45,616 nt of DNA, from NCBI GenBank assembly GCA_002281475.1, contig NCGC01000012.1, positions 1-45,616 on the forward strand, written 5' to 3'. The notes below the pieces were generated by a model that was given only the letters and a program-made list of their open reading frames with translations, did no database searches and was not told where the DNA came from. The position numbers were made by a program, and so were the translations under genes. The stretch is from Methylophilales bacterium 28-44-11 (GTDB taxonomy: Bacteria > Pseudomonadota > Gammaproteobacteria > Burkholderiales > Methylophilaceae). Below are positions 31,376 through 41,000 of this stretch, piece by piece; the stretch's first letter is position 1, and each line of letters starts with the position of its first letter.

Positions 31376-31816
31376 ATGACTCAAAAGTTTTTTAGTATTG
31401 AACAACTCAGTTGGCAAAGCCCAAAACAGAGCATGCTCAAAGCGTTGCGAGAGCAGGTGTTTATTGTTGAGCAATCTGTGCCTAAATATATTGAGTGGGA
31501 TGAATATGACGATAATGCTATTCATTTGTTAGCAAGCGATGATGCACAACAGGCCATAGGCTGTGCCAGAATTTTGCTTGAAAGAGGCCGCGTCGGCCGC
31601 ATGGGCGTGTTGAAACAAGCCCGTGGGCAAGGCGTTGGCTATGCGCTATTGATGGAAGCGATTGCCATTTGTAAAGCGCATGGCCTGAAGCAATTGCAAC
31701 TCTCCTCACAAACACATGCAATCCAGTTTTATGAAAAAGCTGGGTTTGTGGTCACCAGTGATGCCTATATTGATGCCAACATTTGGCATAAGGACATGGT
31801 GTTTAAATGGGCATGA
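31376..31816 (+). CDS. GNAT family N-acetyltransferase
   Basis: A 146-residue acetyltransferase-fold protein. The acetyl-CoA loop is in RMGVLKQARGQGVGYALLMEAI (Q/RxxGxG/A), and the C-terminus has the AIQFYEKAGFVVTSD motif. The EQVFIVEQSVPKYIEWDEYDDNAIHLLA N-terminal half resembles the ElaA/YjcF subgroup. I chose the ATG at 31376, preceded by AGAGAC. The substrate is unknown. Confidence 0.88.
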   Translation: MTQKFFSIEQLSWQSPKQSMLKALREQVFIVEQSVPKYIEWDEYDDNAIHLLASDDAQQAIGCARILLERGRVGRMGVLKQARGQGVGYALLMEAIAICKAHGLKQLQLSSQTHAIQFYEKAGFVVTSDAYIDANIWHKDMVFKWA

Positions 31817-31817
31817 C

Positions 31818-31846
31818 TTTATGTTGCAGGTCTAAAATTGTATAAT
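31818..31846 (+). promoter_or_regulatory. Possible sigma-70 promoter for the Fae-like gene
   Basis: A perfect TATAAT (31841-31846) with a weak TTTATG at 31818-31823, spaced 17 nt, lies 62 nt before the ATG. It is the only good -10 in the gap. Confidence 0.45.
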
Positions 31847-31908
31847 GCTAGATTAGCTTTTATGTCTCTCAACTCGTTTCATTTCATATTCTTCATTAAG
31901 GAAAAACC

Positions 31909-32451
31909 ATGTCAAAAATCATTTTTAAAGCAGGTGAAGCCACCGTATTTAGCGAAGGCAAAGACGTTACTGCTGCCATGCCAGAAATTCTGATCGGTGC
32001 AGTGGATGGCCCAGTAGGCACGGCGTTTGCCAACATGATGGCGCAAACCAAAGGCCATACTGCCATGTTTGCCGTGCGCGATATCAACCAATTGGTGCGC
32101 CCAGCTTGCATGATGGTGCCGAAGGTAACGCTTAAAGACTCTCTCAATATTGAGTTGTTTGGTGGTGTGGTACAAGCCGGTGTGGCGGATGGTATTTTAG
32201 ATGCAGTGATTGAAGGCATCATTCCTAAAGATCAAGTGAACGATTTATGTATTATTGCTTTACTTTGGATTGACCCAGGATGTGCAAAAGAAGCGAATTT
32301 AGATAAAGCGGATCTTTACAAAAATAATTACGATGCAATTAAGCTAGCACTCAAACGTGCCTTAAACGATGAACCAAGCATTGATGAGTTGATTGCAAAC
32401 CGTCATAAAATTAAACATTGCATGTGGGAAGACAGCTGGGATCAAAAATAG
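31909..32451 (+). CDS. Formaldehyde-activating enzyme (Fae) family paralogue lacking catalytic His
   Basis: A 180-residue protein with clear Fae-family features: GTAFANMMAQTKGHTAMFAV, KVTLKDSLNIELFG, QDAV/EGIIP-like DAVIEGIIPKDQVNDL and YKNNYDAIKLALKRAL. Canonical Fae condenses formaldehyde with tetrahydromethanopterin and uses an N-terminal His in VAHIDLIIG. Here the equivalent segment reads TAAMPEILIG, with Met24 in that place and no His in the first 48 residues; a second conserved His (QHGVA) is Ala. It has a C-terminal extension of about 20 residues. It is probably a Fae2/Fae3-type paralogue with a different role, such as binding or sensing, rather than the main catalyst. Confidence 0.88.
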   Translation: MSKIIFKAGEATVFSEGKDVTAAMPEILIGAVDGPVGTAFANMMAQTKGHTAMFAVRDINQLVRPACMMVPKVTLKDSLNIELFGGVVQAGVADGILDAVIEGIIPKDQVNDLCIIALLWIDPGCAKEANLDKADLYKNNYDAIKLALKRALNDEPSIDELIANRHKIKHCMWEDSWDQK

Positions 32452-32466
32452 TCTGGTTGTAGAATT

Positions 32467-32517
32467 CCCCGCATGCAATAATATTTGCTATGATGAATGT
32501 TATTGAGTGTTGCGGGG
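32467..32517 (+). promoter_or_regulatory. Hairpin enclosing the Shine-Dalgarno of the next gene
   Basis: CCCCGCA (32467-32473) pairs with TGCGGGG (32511-32517), and inside it CAATAA (32476-32481) pairs with TTATTG (32500-32505), with an 18-nt apical loop. The 3' arm holds the GGGG of the GGGGAGA Shine-Dalgarno for the ATG at 32526. Folding would hide the ribosome site. There is no U-run, so it is not an ordinary terminator. Confidence 0.6.
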
Positions 32518-32525
32518 AGACTATC

Positions 32526-32756
32526 ATGACAGATCGTAATGTATGCATGGAAGCGTTTGAGCGATTATGCGCTGATGTGAACACAGATAAAAAATCTGAA
32601 ATCAACAAAGAAGATTACTGGTTATTTGAGTTGGGTTTTCGTTCTGCGATTGAAGAATTACTCAATATTGCAGATAGTGGTAACCAAACCCGTGAGTTCG
32701 TATCACCACGATTTCAAATGCTCGCAGACCGCATATTGCAATCAAGAGTGCATTAA
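32526..32756 (+). CDS. Small conserved-looking hypothetical protein
   Basis: A 76-residue, acidic, probably helical protein (MTDRNVCMEAFERLCADV; DYWLFELGFRSAIEELLNIAD; RFQMLADRIL). No signal peptide, membrane segment or known motif was recognised. The ATG at 32526 is supported by GGGGAGA 5 nt upstream; an in-frame ATG at 32490 lies in the loop of a hairpin and lacks a ribosome site. It is followed directly by a terminator. It may be co-transcribed with the Fae-like gene 74 nt upstream. Function unknown. Confidence 0.65.
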   Translation: MTDRNVCMEAFERLCADVNTDKKSEINKEDYWLFELGFRSAIEELLNIADSGNQTREFVSPRFQMLADRILQSRVH

Positions 32757-32758
32757 AC

Positions 32759-32787
32759 AAAAAAGCCGATGTTTAGTCGGCTTTTTT
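32759..32787. terminator. Bidirectional Rho-independent terminator
   Basis: GCCGA (32765-32769) pairs with TCGGC (32777-32781), flanked by six A and six T residues. The surrounding A/T runs can extend the stem. It separates the small plus-strand gene from the convergent DUF748 gene. Confidence 0.85.
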
Positions 32788-32798
32788 TGTCGGCAAAA

Positions 32799-35700
32799 TT
32801 ATTTGGATTTGGTTTCACTAGTCTCAGCTTTTGCCACGCTTTTGTTTACGTCTAAAGTCAATCTGGTTTGCGTGATATTTGCTTTTTTATCACTTGCTTT
32901 TTGGGTAACTGGTTTATCAATACGCACGCGCTGCGTATCTATACCAGCAACCACCAACACCTCACGTATCGCTTCACCACGGGTTTGTGCCAGTTTGGTT
33001 AAATCGCTTTCCTTTACTTCGATGCTTTGCGTGAGTTTTTCTTGAGCCGCTTCATAATGACCTGCTTCTGGTGTTTCAAATTTGTCTTTCAAGCGCTTGA
33101 GCAAACCTTTATCGGTTAAATCATCGTGCAGGCTATTAATCGCCTTTTGAACTTTAGGGTTGGTTAAATCAATCGGTCCTGCTTTTTGACCGGGTTCTAA
33201 TGTTAAGCCCATCTCCTCTGCTACTTTTGTACGTAACATTTGTACTTGAATCGCGCGCGTGTCTAAGGCGACATCGTAGCTTGGAGATACTGTTAGCGCT
33301 AATCCCAATCGTTTAGCTAGCGCTTGGCTCACTGCTTTGAGTTTTTCTTGCTCTGGGGGCGATAGGTTGGTTTCGCCCGCATCAAATACAATCGAATCGA
33401 GATTGTCACCACTGCCACCAAACAGTTTGCCTAATGCTCTAAATGGAGAGGTCACAATCTTGGTGAGGACGTTTTTAATGGCTTTCCACACAATACTGCC
33501 ATAGCTAAACTGTGGGTCATCTAAACTGCCAGAAATGGGTAAATCTAAATCAATCACGCCGTCGCTGTCTTCCAGAATGGCAATCGCCAAATCCAGTGGT
33601 AAATCGGCGGCCTCTTTGCTATCTACACGCTCGCCAAGCTGGAGTTTGTTGATGACAAATTTGTTCTCACCTGCCAATTGACGTTGTTTGATTTTGTATT
33701 CCAAATCTACAGACAATTTTCCAGCATCAATCCGCCTGCCTGCAAACTTGCCAGAGTATGGCGTGAGTCTGTTCATTTCTAAGTTAGTGAATGACAATTT
33801 CATATCGGTAAACTGCGTGGCCTGAAACGGTTGTAACGAGCCACGGATTTTTGCCGCGCCGTATTCATCCACTTTTCCGTCTAGCTCTAATTGCGCGGTT
33901 GCATCAGAATTGGTCGAAATACTATTAATGACACCAGTAAGCGAGTGAATTTTTGTACCAAACTGCGGTGTAAGCGAAAGGTCTGCAAACTCCAGTTCAG
34001 CATCTTGAATACGCGTACTTTCGATATTGACCGGAAAAGTGTCTTCACGTTTAGTGGTTGCAGATGGTGTGTTCTCTAGCACTTTGGGTTGTGAGGTCTG
34101 TTTGCTTGTTATGCCAGCTTGCGCTGCGATTGCGACCGTCTGTAATAATCCGTTGCTCACTAGCGCATTGCTTGGTTTTGTCTGTACAGAGGTTGCTGGA
34201 GGATTTTCCACAGGCGACGGCATGTTGTCGGAACTCCGTAAAATACGGCTGATATTGGTGGTTTTATCTGCATAGATAATGAATTTACCTGTAAGCTGTT
34301 GCACTTTTAACGCACCCATATGCAAGCGGTTAGGCGATAAGGACAAGGTTAAATCATCACTGGCCAGTTGTTGCCATGTCAAAAATGGCGCCTTGGTGGC
34401 CTCTTCATTCAGCGCTAATTGTTGCACGTTAAAGCCACCCACAAAATTTACATTGAACGCCTTTTGCTGATGCATGGATATTTTGCCTTGGATATTTGCA
34501 GTGCCAGAGGCTAACTCCAACTTAGCCTGTTGGTTGAGATAAGGGGCAAACGGTTTAAACGCGGCATCCTTTAATTGAAGGTTGAGCGTGCTTTTAAACG
34601 GCGCTGGTGTGAGTGTGCCGTGCGTTTCAAAGCGCCCACCTTGCTTAATACTAAAACTTGCTTTTACTGGAACTGGCTTTGTCATTTGCAAAGAGAGATT
34701 GCGGAACTCTAAGCCTAGTTTTTCAATATCGAGTAACACTGGCTGATTAGGTGTTTGGTCTTCAATATGCAGTTGGCTGTTGTTTAAAGCTAATTTTCCC
34801 AGATTTAATGCCCAATCAGGTTGGTCTGCTTTTTTGGATGTATTGTTTGAAGCTGTTTTGGTGGCTGTAGGTGCTTTGCTTTCTAATATTGTTTGCCAAT
34901 TGAGTGCGCCAGTGTTTGGCTGAATCACTTCGGTTTTTAATCCAGTTGCAACGATAGATTGAATGTTGACTTGTTGCTTACCGATCCCTATTTCACCTTC
35001 ACTCAGTTGTATCTGGTTCAGTGTAGCTAACGGCTTTTTAGTGGCAGCAGATTTCAACACGATAGCATTCAACTGCGTCTGCAATTCTTGAATTGACCAC
35101 TGTCCCTCTGGATTATTGACACTAAATCCAATATCGATGTCTTGTACATTCAAGCTGAGTGGCTGAGTGAAACTTTGATCTTCTACATTCAACTTCCAAT
35201 CTTGCAATTGCACATTCGCCACATTTACGTTAAATGGTGTTGTTTCTGCTGAGACGGCGTCATCAGGCGAGGTCTTTTCTGTGTTCTCTACTTCTGCTGT
35301 GGCAAAAGCGGTTTGCCAATCCACCACTCCGTCACGACCACGAATTGCAGAGATCGACCCTTGTTGCAATTGAACTTGCCCAATGGTGGCTTCATGTTTG
35401 GTTAAATCCAGCCCAATGTCTTGTATTGCTACATTGGGTAATGCAAATAAGGTCTTTTCGCCCTGTTGCACGCGTAAATCACTGCCAGTGATTGCCAACT
35501 GCGTAAACTGAAGTTGTGCTTGCTTGTTTTGCTCAAACGTCAGTTGCGGTAGCGTTGCAGTTAATTTTGCAAGTCCGATGGTGGTCGCTTGTGAGTTGGT
35601 AGCAGCGAGCGCTTTCACATCGAGCACTATATTGCTAAGCACAACTTTGGGTTGATCATTAGGCATTGTAAAGTCGTAAGCAAAGTGTGCCAGCAATTGT

Positions 35701-36446
35701 CCTTGTTGCAGTTTAAATGGTAACGCGGAGTCTTTCAGTACGCGCATGAGGCTAGCTAACGCCACGCCTTCTAATGCAATGTCGCCTTTAGATGCGACAG
35801 GGTTCACGCCCATGTCACCCTTCCATTTAAACGTACCGCCATGGTCTGCAAATTTAGCCGCAATCAAATAATCACCACGATCTTCGGGTAACGTAGAAAA
35901 ACCGTCTAACTCAAAATTAAGGGGAGTGAGGTCAGCATGAAATGCCTTGTTACGATTTTCGTCTTTGTAAAGAATCTGCCCCTGATGAATCACCAAATGC
36001 TCAATCACTACCCGTGGGATGCTATCGCTGGGTGGGCTTTTATCTTCATTCAGCTTGGCGATTAGCTCATCCCAATTCAGTTTTCCATTGGCATCAATGG
36101 CAATCACGCCTTTGGGTGCTTGAAGATTGATTTCTTTCAGCTTCCATGCCCAGTTGAAAATACCACTTAATTCCAAATCGACTTTGAGATGGTCGAACCC
36201 TGCCAATAACAAGCCTTGTTGGTTGTTTAGTCGCAGTTTGTCTATTTCAGCAGTAAAAATAAAGGGGTTAAAACGGACGCGTTCAACGGTGGCTTGGCTC
36301 GCTAATTGATTTTTTGCAACCCACGGTACCAATTGTTTTGCCAGTGGGTTAATCGCAAGCAAGCTAAACAATGCATAAAACACATATACACCCAGCACTA
36401 TTTTAGTGGGCTTTTTGAGCAGCCATTGTTTGAGTGTCTGTAGCAT
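32799..36446 (-). CDS. Large DUF748 (AsmA-like) envelope protein
   Basis: A 1215-residue protein with one N-terminal membrane helix (about 17-35, IVLGVYVFYALFSLLAINPLA) and a long periplasmic beta-rich body. The first part (VERVRFNPFIFTAEIDKLRLNNQQG, then GVIAIDANGKLNWDELIAKLN) and the later LELDGKVDEYGAAKIRGSL...MNRLTPYSGKFAGRRIDAGKLSVDLEYKIKQRQLAG block (about 830-910) are DUF748 signatures, followed by LGERVDSKEAADLPLDLAIAILED. DUF748 belongs to the AsmA-like group with bridge-like lipid-transfer candidates (YhdP, TamB). The C-terminus (from about 1040) has an OmpA-like GETNLSPPEQEKLKAVSQAL stretch and helices. The role is inferred from the family only. Confidence 0.85.
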   Translation of the reverse strand: MLQTLKQWLLKKPTKIVLGVYVFYALFSLLAINPLAKQLVPWVAKNQLASQATVERVRFNPFIFTAEIDKLRLNNQQGLLLAGFDHLKVDLELSGIFNWAWKLKEINLQAPKGVIAIDANGKLNWDELIAKLNEDKSPPSDSIPRVVIEHLVIHQGQILYKDENRNKAFHADLTPLNFELDGFSTLPEDRGDYLIAAKFADHGGTFKWKGDMGVNPVASKGDIALEGVALASLMRVLKDSALPFKLQQGQLLAHFAYDFTMPNDQPKVVLSNIVLDVKALAATNSQATTIGLAKLTATLPQLTFEQNKQAQLQFTQLAITGSDLRVQQGEKTLFALPNVAIQDIGLDLTKHEATIGQVQLQQGSISAIRGRDGVVDWQTAFATAEVENTEKTSPDDAVSAETTPFNVNVANVQLQDWKLNVEDQSFTQPLSLNVQDIDIGFSVNNPEGQWSIQELQTQLNAIVLKSAATKKPLATLNQIQLSEGEIGIGKQQVNIQSIVATGLKTEVIQPNTGALNWQTILESKAPTATKTASNNTSKKADQPDWALNLGKLALNNSQLHIEDQTPNQPVLLDIEKLGLEFRNLSLQMTKPVPVKASFSIKQGGRFETHGTLTPAPFKSTLNLQLKDAAFKPFAPYLNQQAKLELASGTANIQGKISMHQQKAFNVNFVGGFNVQQLALNEEATKAPFLTWQQLASDDLTLSLSPNRLHMGALKVQQLTGKFIIYADKTTNISRILRSSDNMPSPVENPPATSVQTKPSNALVSNGLLQTVAIAAQAGITSKQTSQPKVLENTPSATTKREDTFPVNIESTRIQDAELEFADLSLTPQFGTKIHSLTGVINSISTNSDATAQLELDGKVDEYGAAKIRGSLQPFQATQFTDMKLSFTNLEMNRLTPYSGKFAGRRIDAGKLSVDLEYKIKQRQLAGENKFVINKLQLGERVDSKEAADLPLDLAIAILEDSDGVIDLDLPISGSLDDPQFSYGSIVWKAIKNVLTKIVTSPFRALGKLFGGSGDNLDSIVFDAGETNLSPPEQEKLKAVSQALAKRLGLALTVSPSYDVALDTRAIQVQMLRTKVAEEMGLTLEPGQKAGPIDLTNPKVQKAINSLHDDLTDKGLLKRLKDKFETPEAGHYEAAQEKLTQSIEVKESDLTKLAQTRGEAIREVLVVAGIDTQRVRIDKPVTQKASDKKANITQTRLTLDVNKSVAKAETSETKSK

Positions 36447-36461
36447 AGGTCAATGTAGAGA

Positions 36462-37502
36462 TTAAGCGTTACGCAAGCTTATCAAAATTTTTCTAACTGG
36501 TGTGGGGATTGCCGCTCCAATCGCATCTTCGATGGAGAGCCAAATAGTATTCGGTATGCTGGTCTGTGACAATTTACTGACCACTTCTAGCGGCTGCGGC
36601 AAAATCTCTAATTTAAAATGGGTAAACGCATGTTGTAATAACGGCAGAGGTTCTTGCGCCTCAACCGTCAACCCAAAGCGCGTTTGTGCCAGTTCTGTCG
36701 CAATGGATTGCATGTCTATTTCTGGCAAACTCCACAACCCACCCCATATGCCTTTAGAAGGTCTTTTTTCTAGCATGACTTCTTGCCCACGTTGCAAAAT
36801 CAACATGGTGGTGTATTTTTGCGGGCTGATTTTTTTGGGTTTTGGCGTGGGTAATAGATGCACACGTTGTTGCGCATAGGCCAAGCAGGTTGTATTGAGT
36901 GGGCACGTACTACATTTGGGCTTGCTTCGTGTACAAAGTGTTGCGCCTAAATCCATTAACCCTTGGGTATATGCCACCATGTCTGTTTTGGGCAGTAATG
37001 ATTCAGCTAGCAACCACATGGCTTTTTCGATTTTGGGTGAACTCGGCCAGCCTTCAATCGCAAAATGACGTGCCAACACGCGCTTTACGTTGCCATCTAA
37101 AATAGTGTGTACTTGGTGAAACGCAAATGCAGCAATGGCGGCGGCCGTGGAACGGCCAATGCCTGAAAGCGATTGTATGGCGATAAAGTCCTGTGGAAAT
37201 TCTCCATTGAACTCATCTACGATGGTTTGTGCTGCGTGATGCAAATAGCGTGCGCGTGAGTAGTAGCCCAAGCCACTCCAATACTGCATCACTTCTTCCT
37301 GCTCGGCAGCCGCTAAGGTTTGAATGGTGGGAAAGCGCGTCATAAAACGCTGGTAATAGTCAATCACCGCGCTCACTTGTGTTTGCTGTAGCATGATTTC
37401 CGACACCCAGATGGCATAAGGGTTACGCGTATTTTGCCAAGGCAAATCGTGCCGCCCATGTTGCTTTTGCCAATTGATAATACGATGAGCGAAATCAGAC
37501 AT
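36462..37502 (-). CDS. mutY: Adenine DNA glycosylase MutY
   Basis: A 346-residue base-excision repair enzyme removing A opposite 8-oxoG. Motifs: catalytic Glu in WVSEIMLQQTQV, HhH loop LSGIGRSTAAAIAAFAF, catalytic Asp in TILDGNVKRVLAR, a 4Fe-4S cluster CTRSKPKCSTCPLNTTC (C-x6-C-x2-C-x5-C) and a C-terminal NUDIX_4 8-oxoG recognition domain. I chose the ATG at 37502 (MSDFAHRIINWQKQHGRHDLPW), the family start; it overlaps the peroxiredoxin gene by 8 nt. A longer frame upstream lies within that gene. Confidence 0.97.
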   Translation of the reverse strand: MSDFAHRIINWQKQHGRHDLPWQNTRNPYAIWVSEIMLQQTQVSAVIDYYQRFMTRFPTIQTLAAAEQEEVMQYWSGLGYYSRARYLHHAAQTIVDEFNGEFPQDFIAIQSLSGIGRSTAAAIAAFAFHQVHTILDGNVKRVLARHFAIEGWPSSPKIEKAMWLLAESLLPKTDMVAYTQGLMDLGATLCTRSKPKCSTCPLNTTCLAYAQQRVHLLPTPKPKKISPQKYTTMLILQRGQEVMLEKRPSKGIWGGLWSLPEIDMQSIATELAQTRFGLTVEAQEPLPLLQHAFTHFKLEILPQPLEVVSKLSQTSIPNTIWLSIEDAIGAAIPTPVRKILISLRNA

Positions 37503-38052
37503 GTTGTTGCAGCCAATCGATGACTTGCGCTGCATTTTGATCTGGCGGAAACACAGGATAAAAGGTATGTACAATCTTGCCATCTAACGCTATCAGGGTA
37601 ACGCGCTTGGTCAAACGCATACCGTCAACTTCAAAGGTAGGTAGTTTGAGGGCTTTGGTCAATGCTAATTGTGTATCGCTAAGCAAAGCAAAAGGCAAGT
37701 GCAGACGCTGAGCCGCCTCAGTTTGGTACGCTGTAGTTTGCGCACTTAAGCCAAACACTTGTGCGCCTAATTGTTGAATTTCTTGGTGATGATCACGAAA
37801 CGCACAAGATTGTGGTGTGCAACCTCGCGCACCTGGAATACTATCCCAGCCCAATGGCAATGCATGGTTGGGCTGGCCTGTCATCGGGTAACAGTAGATG
37901 ACTAGCCAACCTTTGATGTGGCTAAGGTTGATTAGCGTATCTTGTGTGGAAGCCAGTGCAATGTCGGGTAAGGACGTGCCGACCAAATGTTGGCACGCAC
38001 CGTCATCTGTAGGCACAGGCAGATTCGCGGGTAGCGTTGTATAGGTTTGCAT
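37495..38052 (-). CDS. AhpC/TSA-type peroxiredoxin with extended active-site loop
   Basis: A 185-residue thioredoxin-fold peroxidase. The active-site region reads YPMTGQP...GWDSIPGARGCTPQSCAFRDHHQEI, where Cys78 corresponds to the peroxidatic and Cys83 to the resolving Cys of BCP/PrxQ proteins. Relative to BCP (YPKxxTPGCTxxACxFRD) there is an insertion of about 16-18 residues before the first Cys, and Thr-Pro-Gly-Cys is replaced by Ala-Arg-Gly-Cys. This insertion characterises a recognised peroxiredoxin subgroup. Its 3' end overlaps mutY, so both oxidative-damage genes are probably co-expressed. Confidence 0.85.
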   Translation of the reverse strand: MQTYTTLPANLPVPTDDGACQHLVGTSLPDIALASTQDTLINLSHIKGWLVIYCYPMTGQPNHALPLGWDSIPGARGCTPQSCAFRDHHQEIQQLGAQVFGLSAQTTAYQTEAAQRLHLPFALLSDTQLALTKALKLPTFEVDGMRLTKRVTLIALDGKIVHTFYPVFPPDQNAAQVIDWLQQHV

Positions 38053-38067
38053 GGGATAGCTACCGCA

Positions 38068-41000
38068 TTAAAATTTGAATAGTTTTTTAAGTGCTTCTTC
38101 TTTTGCCTGCTCTTTCAGCGATTTAGGTTCTTCTTTAGGCGCTGCATCCGCTGGCGCACTGCCATCGGTTGTTGTGCCAGCTTTGTCTGCGTCTGTTGTG
38201 CCAGATTTGGATTTACTACCACCCAAAATATTTTTTAGCGCATCGCCTTTATTTTCATTACCCAGTAACTCTTTGACGGCAGCCCCTTTTTCACCGCCTA
38301 CTTTATCCAGTAAGCTTGATTTGGCAATCGCGGCGCCAAGTGTCGCAAAATCCATTCCGAATTTTGGGCTAGCAAAGGTACCAGTGATTTTTACAGGAAT
38401 CGCTAAACCACTGAGTTGGTCAAGGTCTGCACCGCCTTGGCCTTTAAGTGATTTCACGATGGTTGGCTTTGCTAAGTAGTTAATCTTTTCGCTACCAATA
38501 TCAATGTCGCCTTTGCTATCACCTTTGGCTAATCGCAAGATAGGTGCTTTCATGGCAAGGTCTTCGTTATGCGCAACGCCATTTTTAATGTTAAAGGTTG
38601 CAGTTAGCTCACTAAAATCTGTTTTCTTCGTTTTATCAGCTTCAATAGCATCTTTAGATTTGAACAAGTTTGCTTTGTTTTGTAAGTCACGAATGGTGCC
38701 AGCAATATCAATCCCTTTCACTGCGCCATCGGCAAGATTAAGCGATGCGTTGCCGGCCAACGCCTTTTTTAATGCACTCACCGTATTTCCTTGCGTAGTG
38801 ATGTCGACATCCACGCTACCAGTGCCAGCTAGCATGTCGTTATTGATGGCATCGACCAGTAATGGACCAATCGAGATATTTTTCATGGCTTGCTTAAAGC
38901 TAATCACAGGCGTTGCACGTGCATCCACCTTCAGCGCGCCATTCATACTGCCTTGGTACAAGTTTGCAGCAAATGGTGACACATTGACCACGCCATTTTG
39001 CGCATTTAAACCAATGTTGACGTTTTGCGTTTTCACATTGGCGATTTTTAGCCAGCCTATCTTGGCTTGACCCGAGGCGTTAAACTTTTTTAGCGCACTC
39101 AGATCAATCGGCGTCTCAGCGCTACTGCTCGTTTGTGCTGTTTTCGTAGCGTTAGCGCTAGTCTCACTTTTGGTGATGTAGCGGTCTGCATCCAACTTAT
39201 CAATGTTCACATCAAAACTAAATTGAGGTTGGCTAAATTGCGTTACCCCTAAACTGGCATTAACTTGGCTGTCATCCACCTTTGCATTCAACGGATTTAA
39301 GCTTAGTTTTTCACCATTGGCATTGAGCTTAATATTGATATTGCTGGCTTTGGTTTTGCCAAATTTCAACTGGCCCACACGAATACTGCCATCTGCATTC
39401 AGCGCTTTAAGTGCGGATAAATCCAGTGGCTTGCTTGGCGCGTTGCTAATGGGTTTGGTTTCTTTAGCGTTAGCAGGCGCACTGGCAACGTATCTGTCCA
39501 AATCCACTTGGTCTACATCAATATCAAAGGTGTACAACGGTTTGCTAAATTGGCTAATCGCAAAATTACCTTTAATGCGGCTGTCATCCACTTTAACATT
39601 CAAGCCAGTCAATGCTAGTTTTTGGCCATCGCCTTTGATTGCAACGTTTAAGCCTGTGACGCGGTAAGGGTCATAAATAATACTGCCGATATTTAATTTG
39701 CCATCCACCAAAAGTGTTTTCAGTGCAGACAAATCAGCGGGCTTATTGCTGCCACTAGACTTTTTAGCAGCTGGCGCTGGTGCAGCAGAGGCTTTACCTA
39801 GCAATTGATTCAAGTTGATTTTATCGGCGGTGAGGTTGAATTTAATGTTGGGCGTTTTAAAGCTGGTCACATCCACATTGCCGTTCAGCTTGGTCTCAGC
39901 CACGCTCAAGTTAAAGGTGCTGTCTGCTTTCTCTTGTTTAATATCGGCATGCGCACCTAAGTTAAACGTACCTTGAACCGCGCCATTCGGTAAGCTTGGG
40001 TCTTGAATATTCAGTTTGCCCACCAGTTTAGGAATATCAAACACCAATGCTTCAATGTTGCCTTTAAATGGCGATGAAAACTGGCTGGTCACAATGCGTT
40101 TGCCTTGCGTCATGTTAAGCTCGCCGCTAATACCACTGCTTTGCAAGGCTTTAGGCGAGCCTTTCATGTCCGCCAACACCATATCCAGTTTTAAATCGGC
40201 ATCAGCTTTTTTCTGCGTTACGTTGATGGTGATTTTTTTGGTGCTCACCTCATCTTTTAAAATGCTTAATGATGGCGCATTCAGTTCAACGGTTTGTTTT
40301 GCGCCATCAAAATCTCCAGTGGTAGCCAATTTCAAGCTATCCACTAAAAATTCTAATTTTTCGGTTTTAGCGTCTACATCGCCGCTGACCTTCACCTCTA
40401 CATTTTTGCCGTTGAACATATCGCCTGTCACCAGGGTGTCCAGACCGGTCACTTTAAAATGTTTGGTTTCAGGGTCTACCAAGAAATTGCCTTTTACTTT
40501 CACGTTAGCGGCAATTTCTGGCTGGTTGGCGTTTACTTTAAAATCTGTGGCAATGTCCATCGGCTCGGCCAGCGCAATGCGGCCAGAGGTCAGGTTGAAT
40601 TGGCTGATGGCATATTGCGCGTCCGATCCTTCGTCGGTGTAGCGCACTTCAGAGTTCGTGATATTCACGCCCTGTATATCAAACTTAATTTGCTCAGATT
40701 CAGTTTCATCTTTGCTCAGCAGGTCATCAAAATTGGTGGTGCCATCTTTGTATTTCACAATGTTCGCTTTAACACCATCTACATAAATGGTATCAACCAC
40801 TAGCTCTTTTTTAAGTAAAGGCAATAAGGCCAGCGCCACTTTTGCGCTGTTAATTGATGCAAATTCAGCGCTGCCTTTGTGCTCAGAAATCGCTACTTTG
40901 CCTAAATCTGCACCAATTTTTGGCCAGAAAGATAATGTAATGTCGCCTTCAATGGTTAGTGTGCGGTCTTTTTTTTCTTTAACCAAATCAATAATTTGCT

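Noticed and set aside
32467..32517. Hairpin as a Rho-independent terminator of the Fae-like gene
   Set aside because: There is no T-run after the stem and the 3' arm holds a strong ribosome site, so a translational role fits better.
38504..39070. Long plus-strand frames opposite the AsmA gene (also near 40016-40642)
   Set aside because: They mirror a low-complexity coding strand and have no ribosome sites or family motifs.
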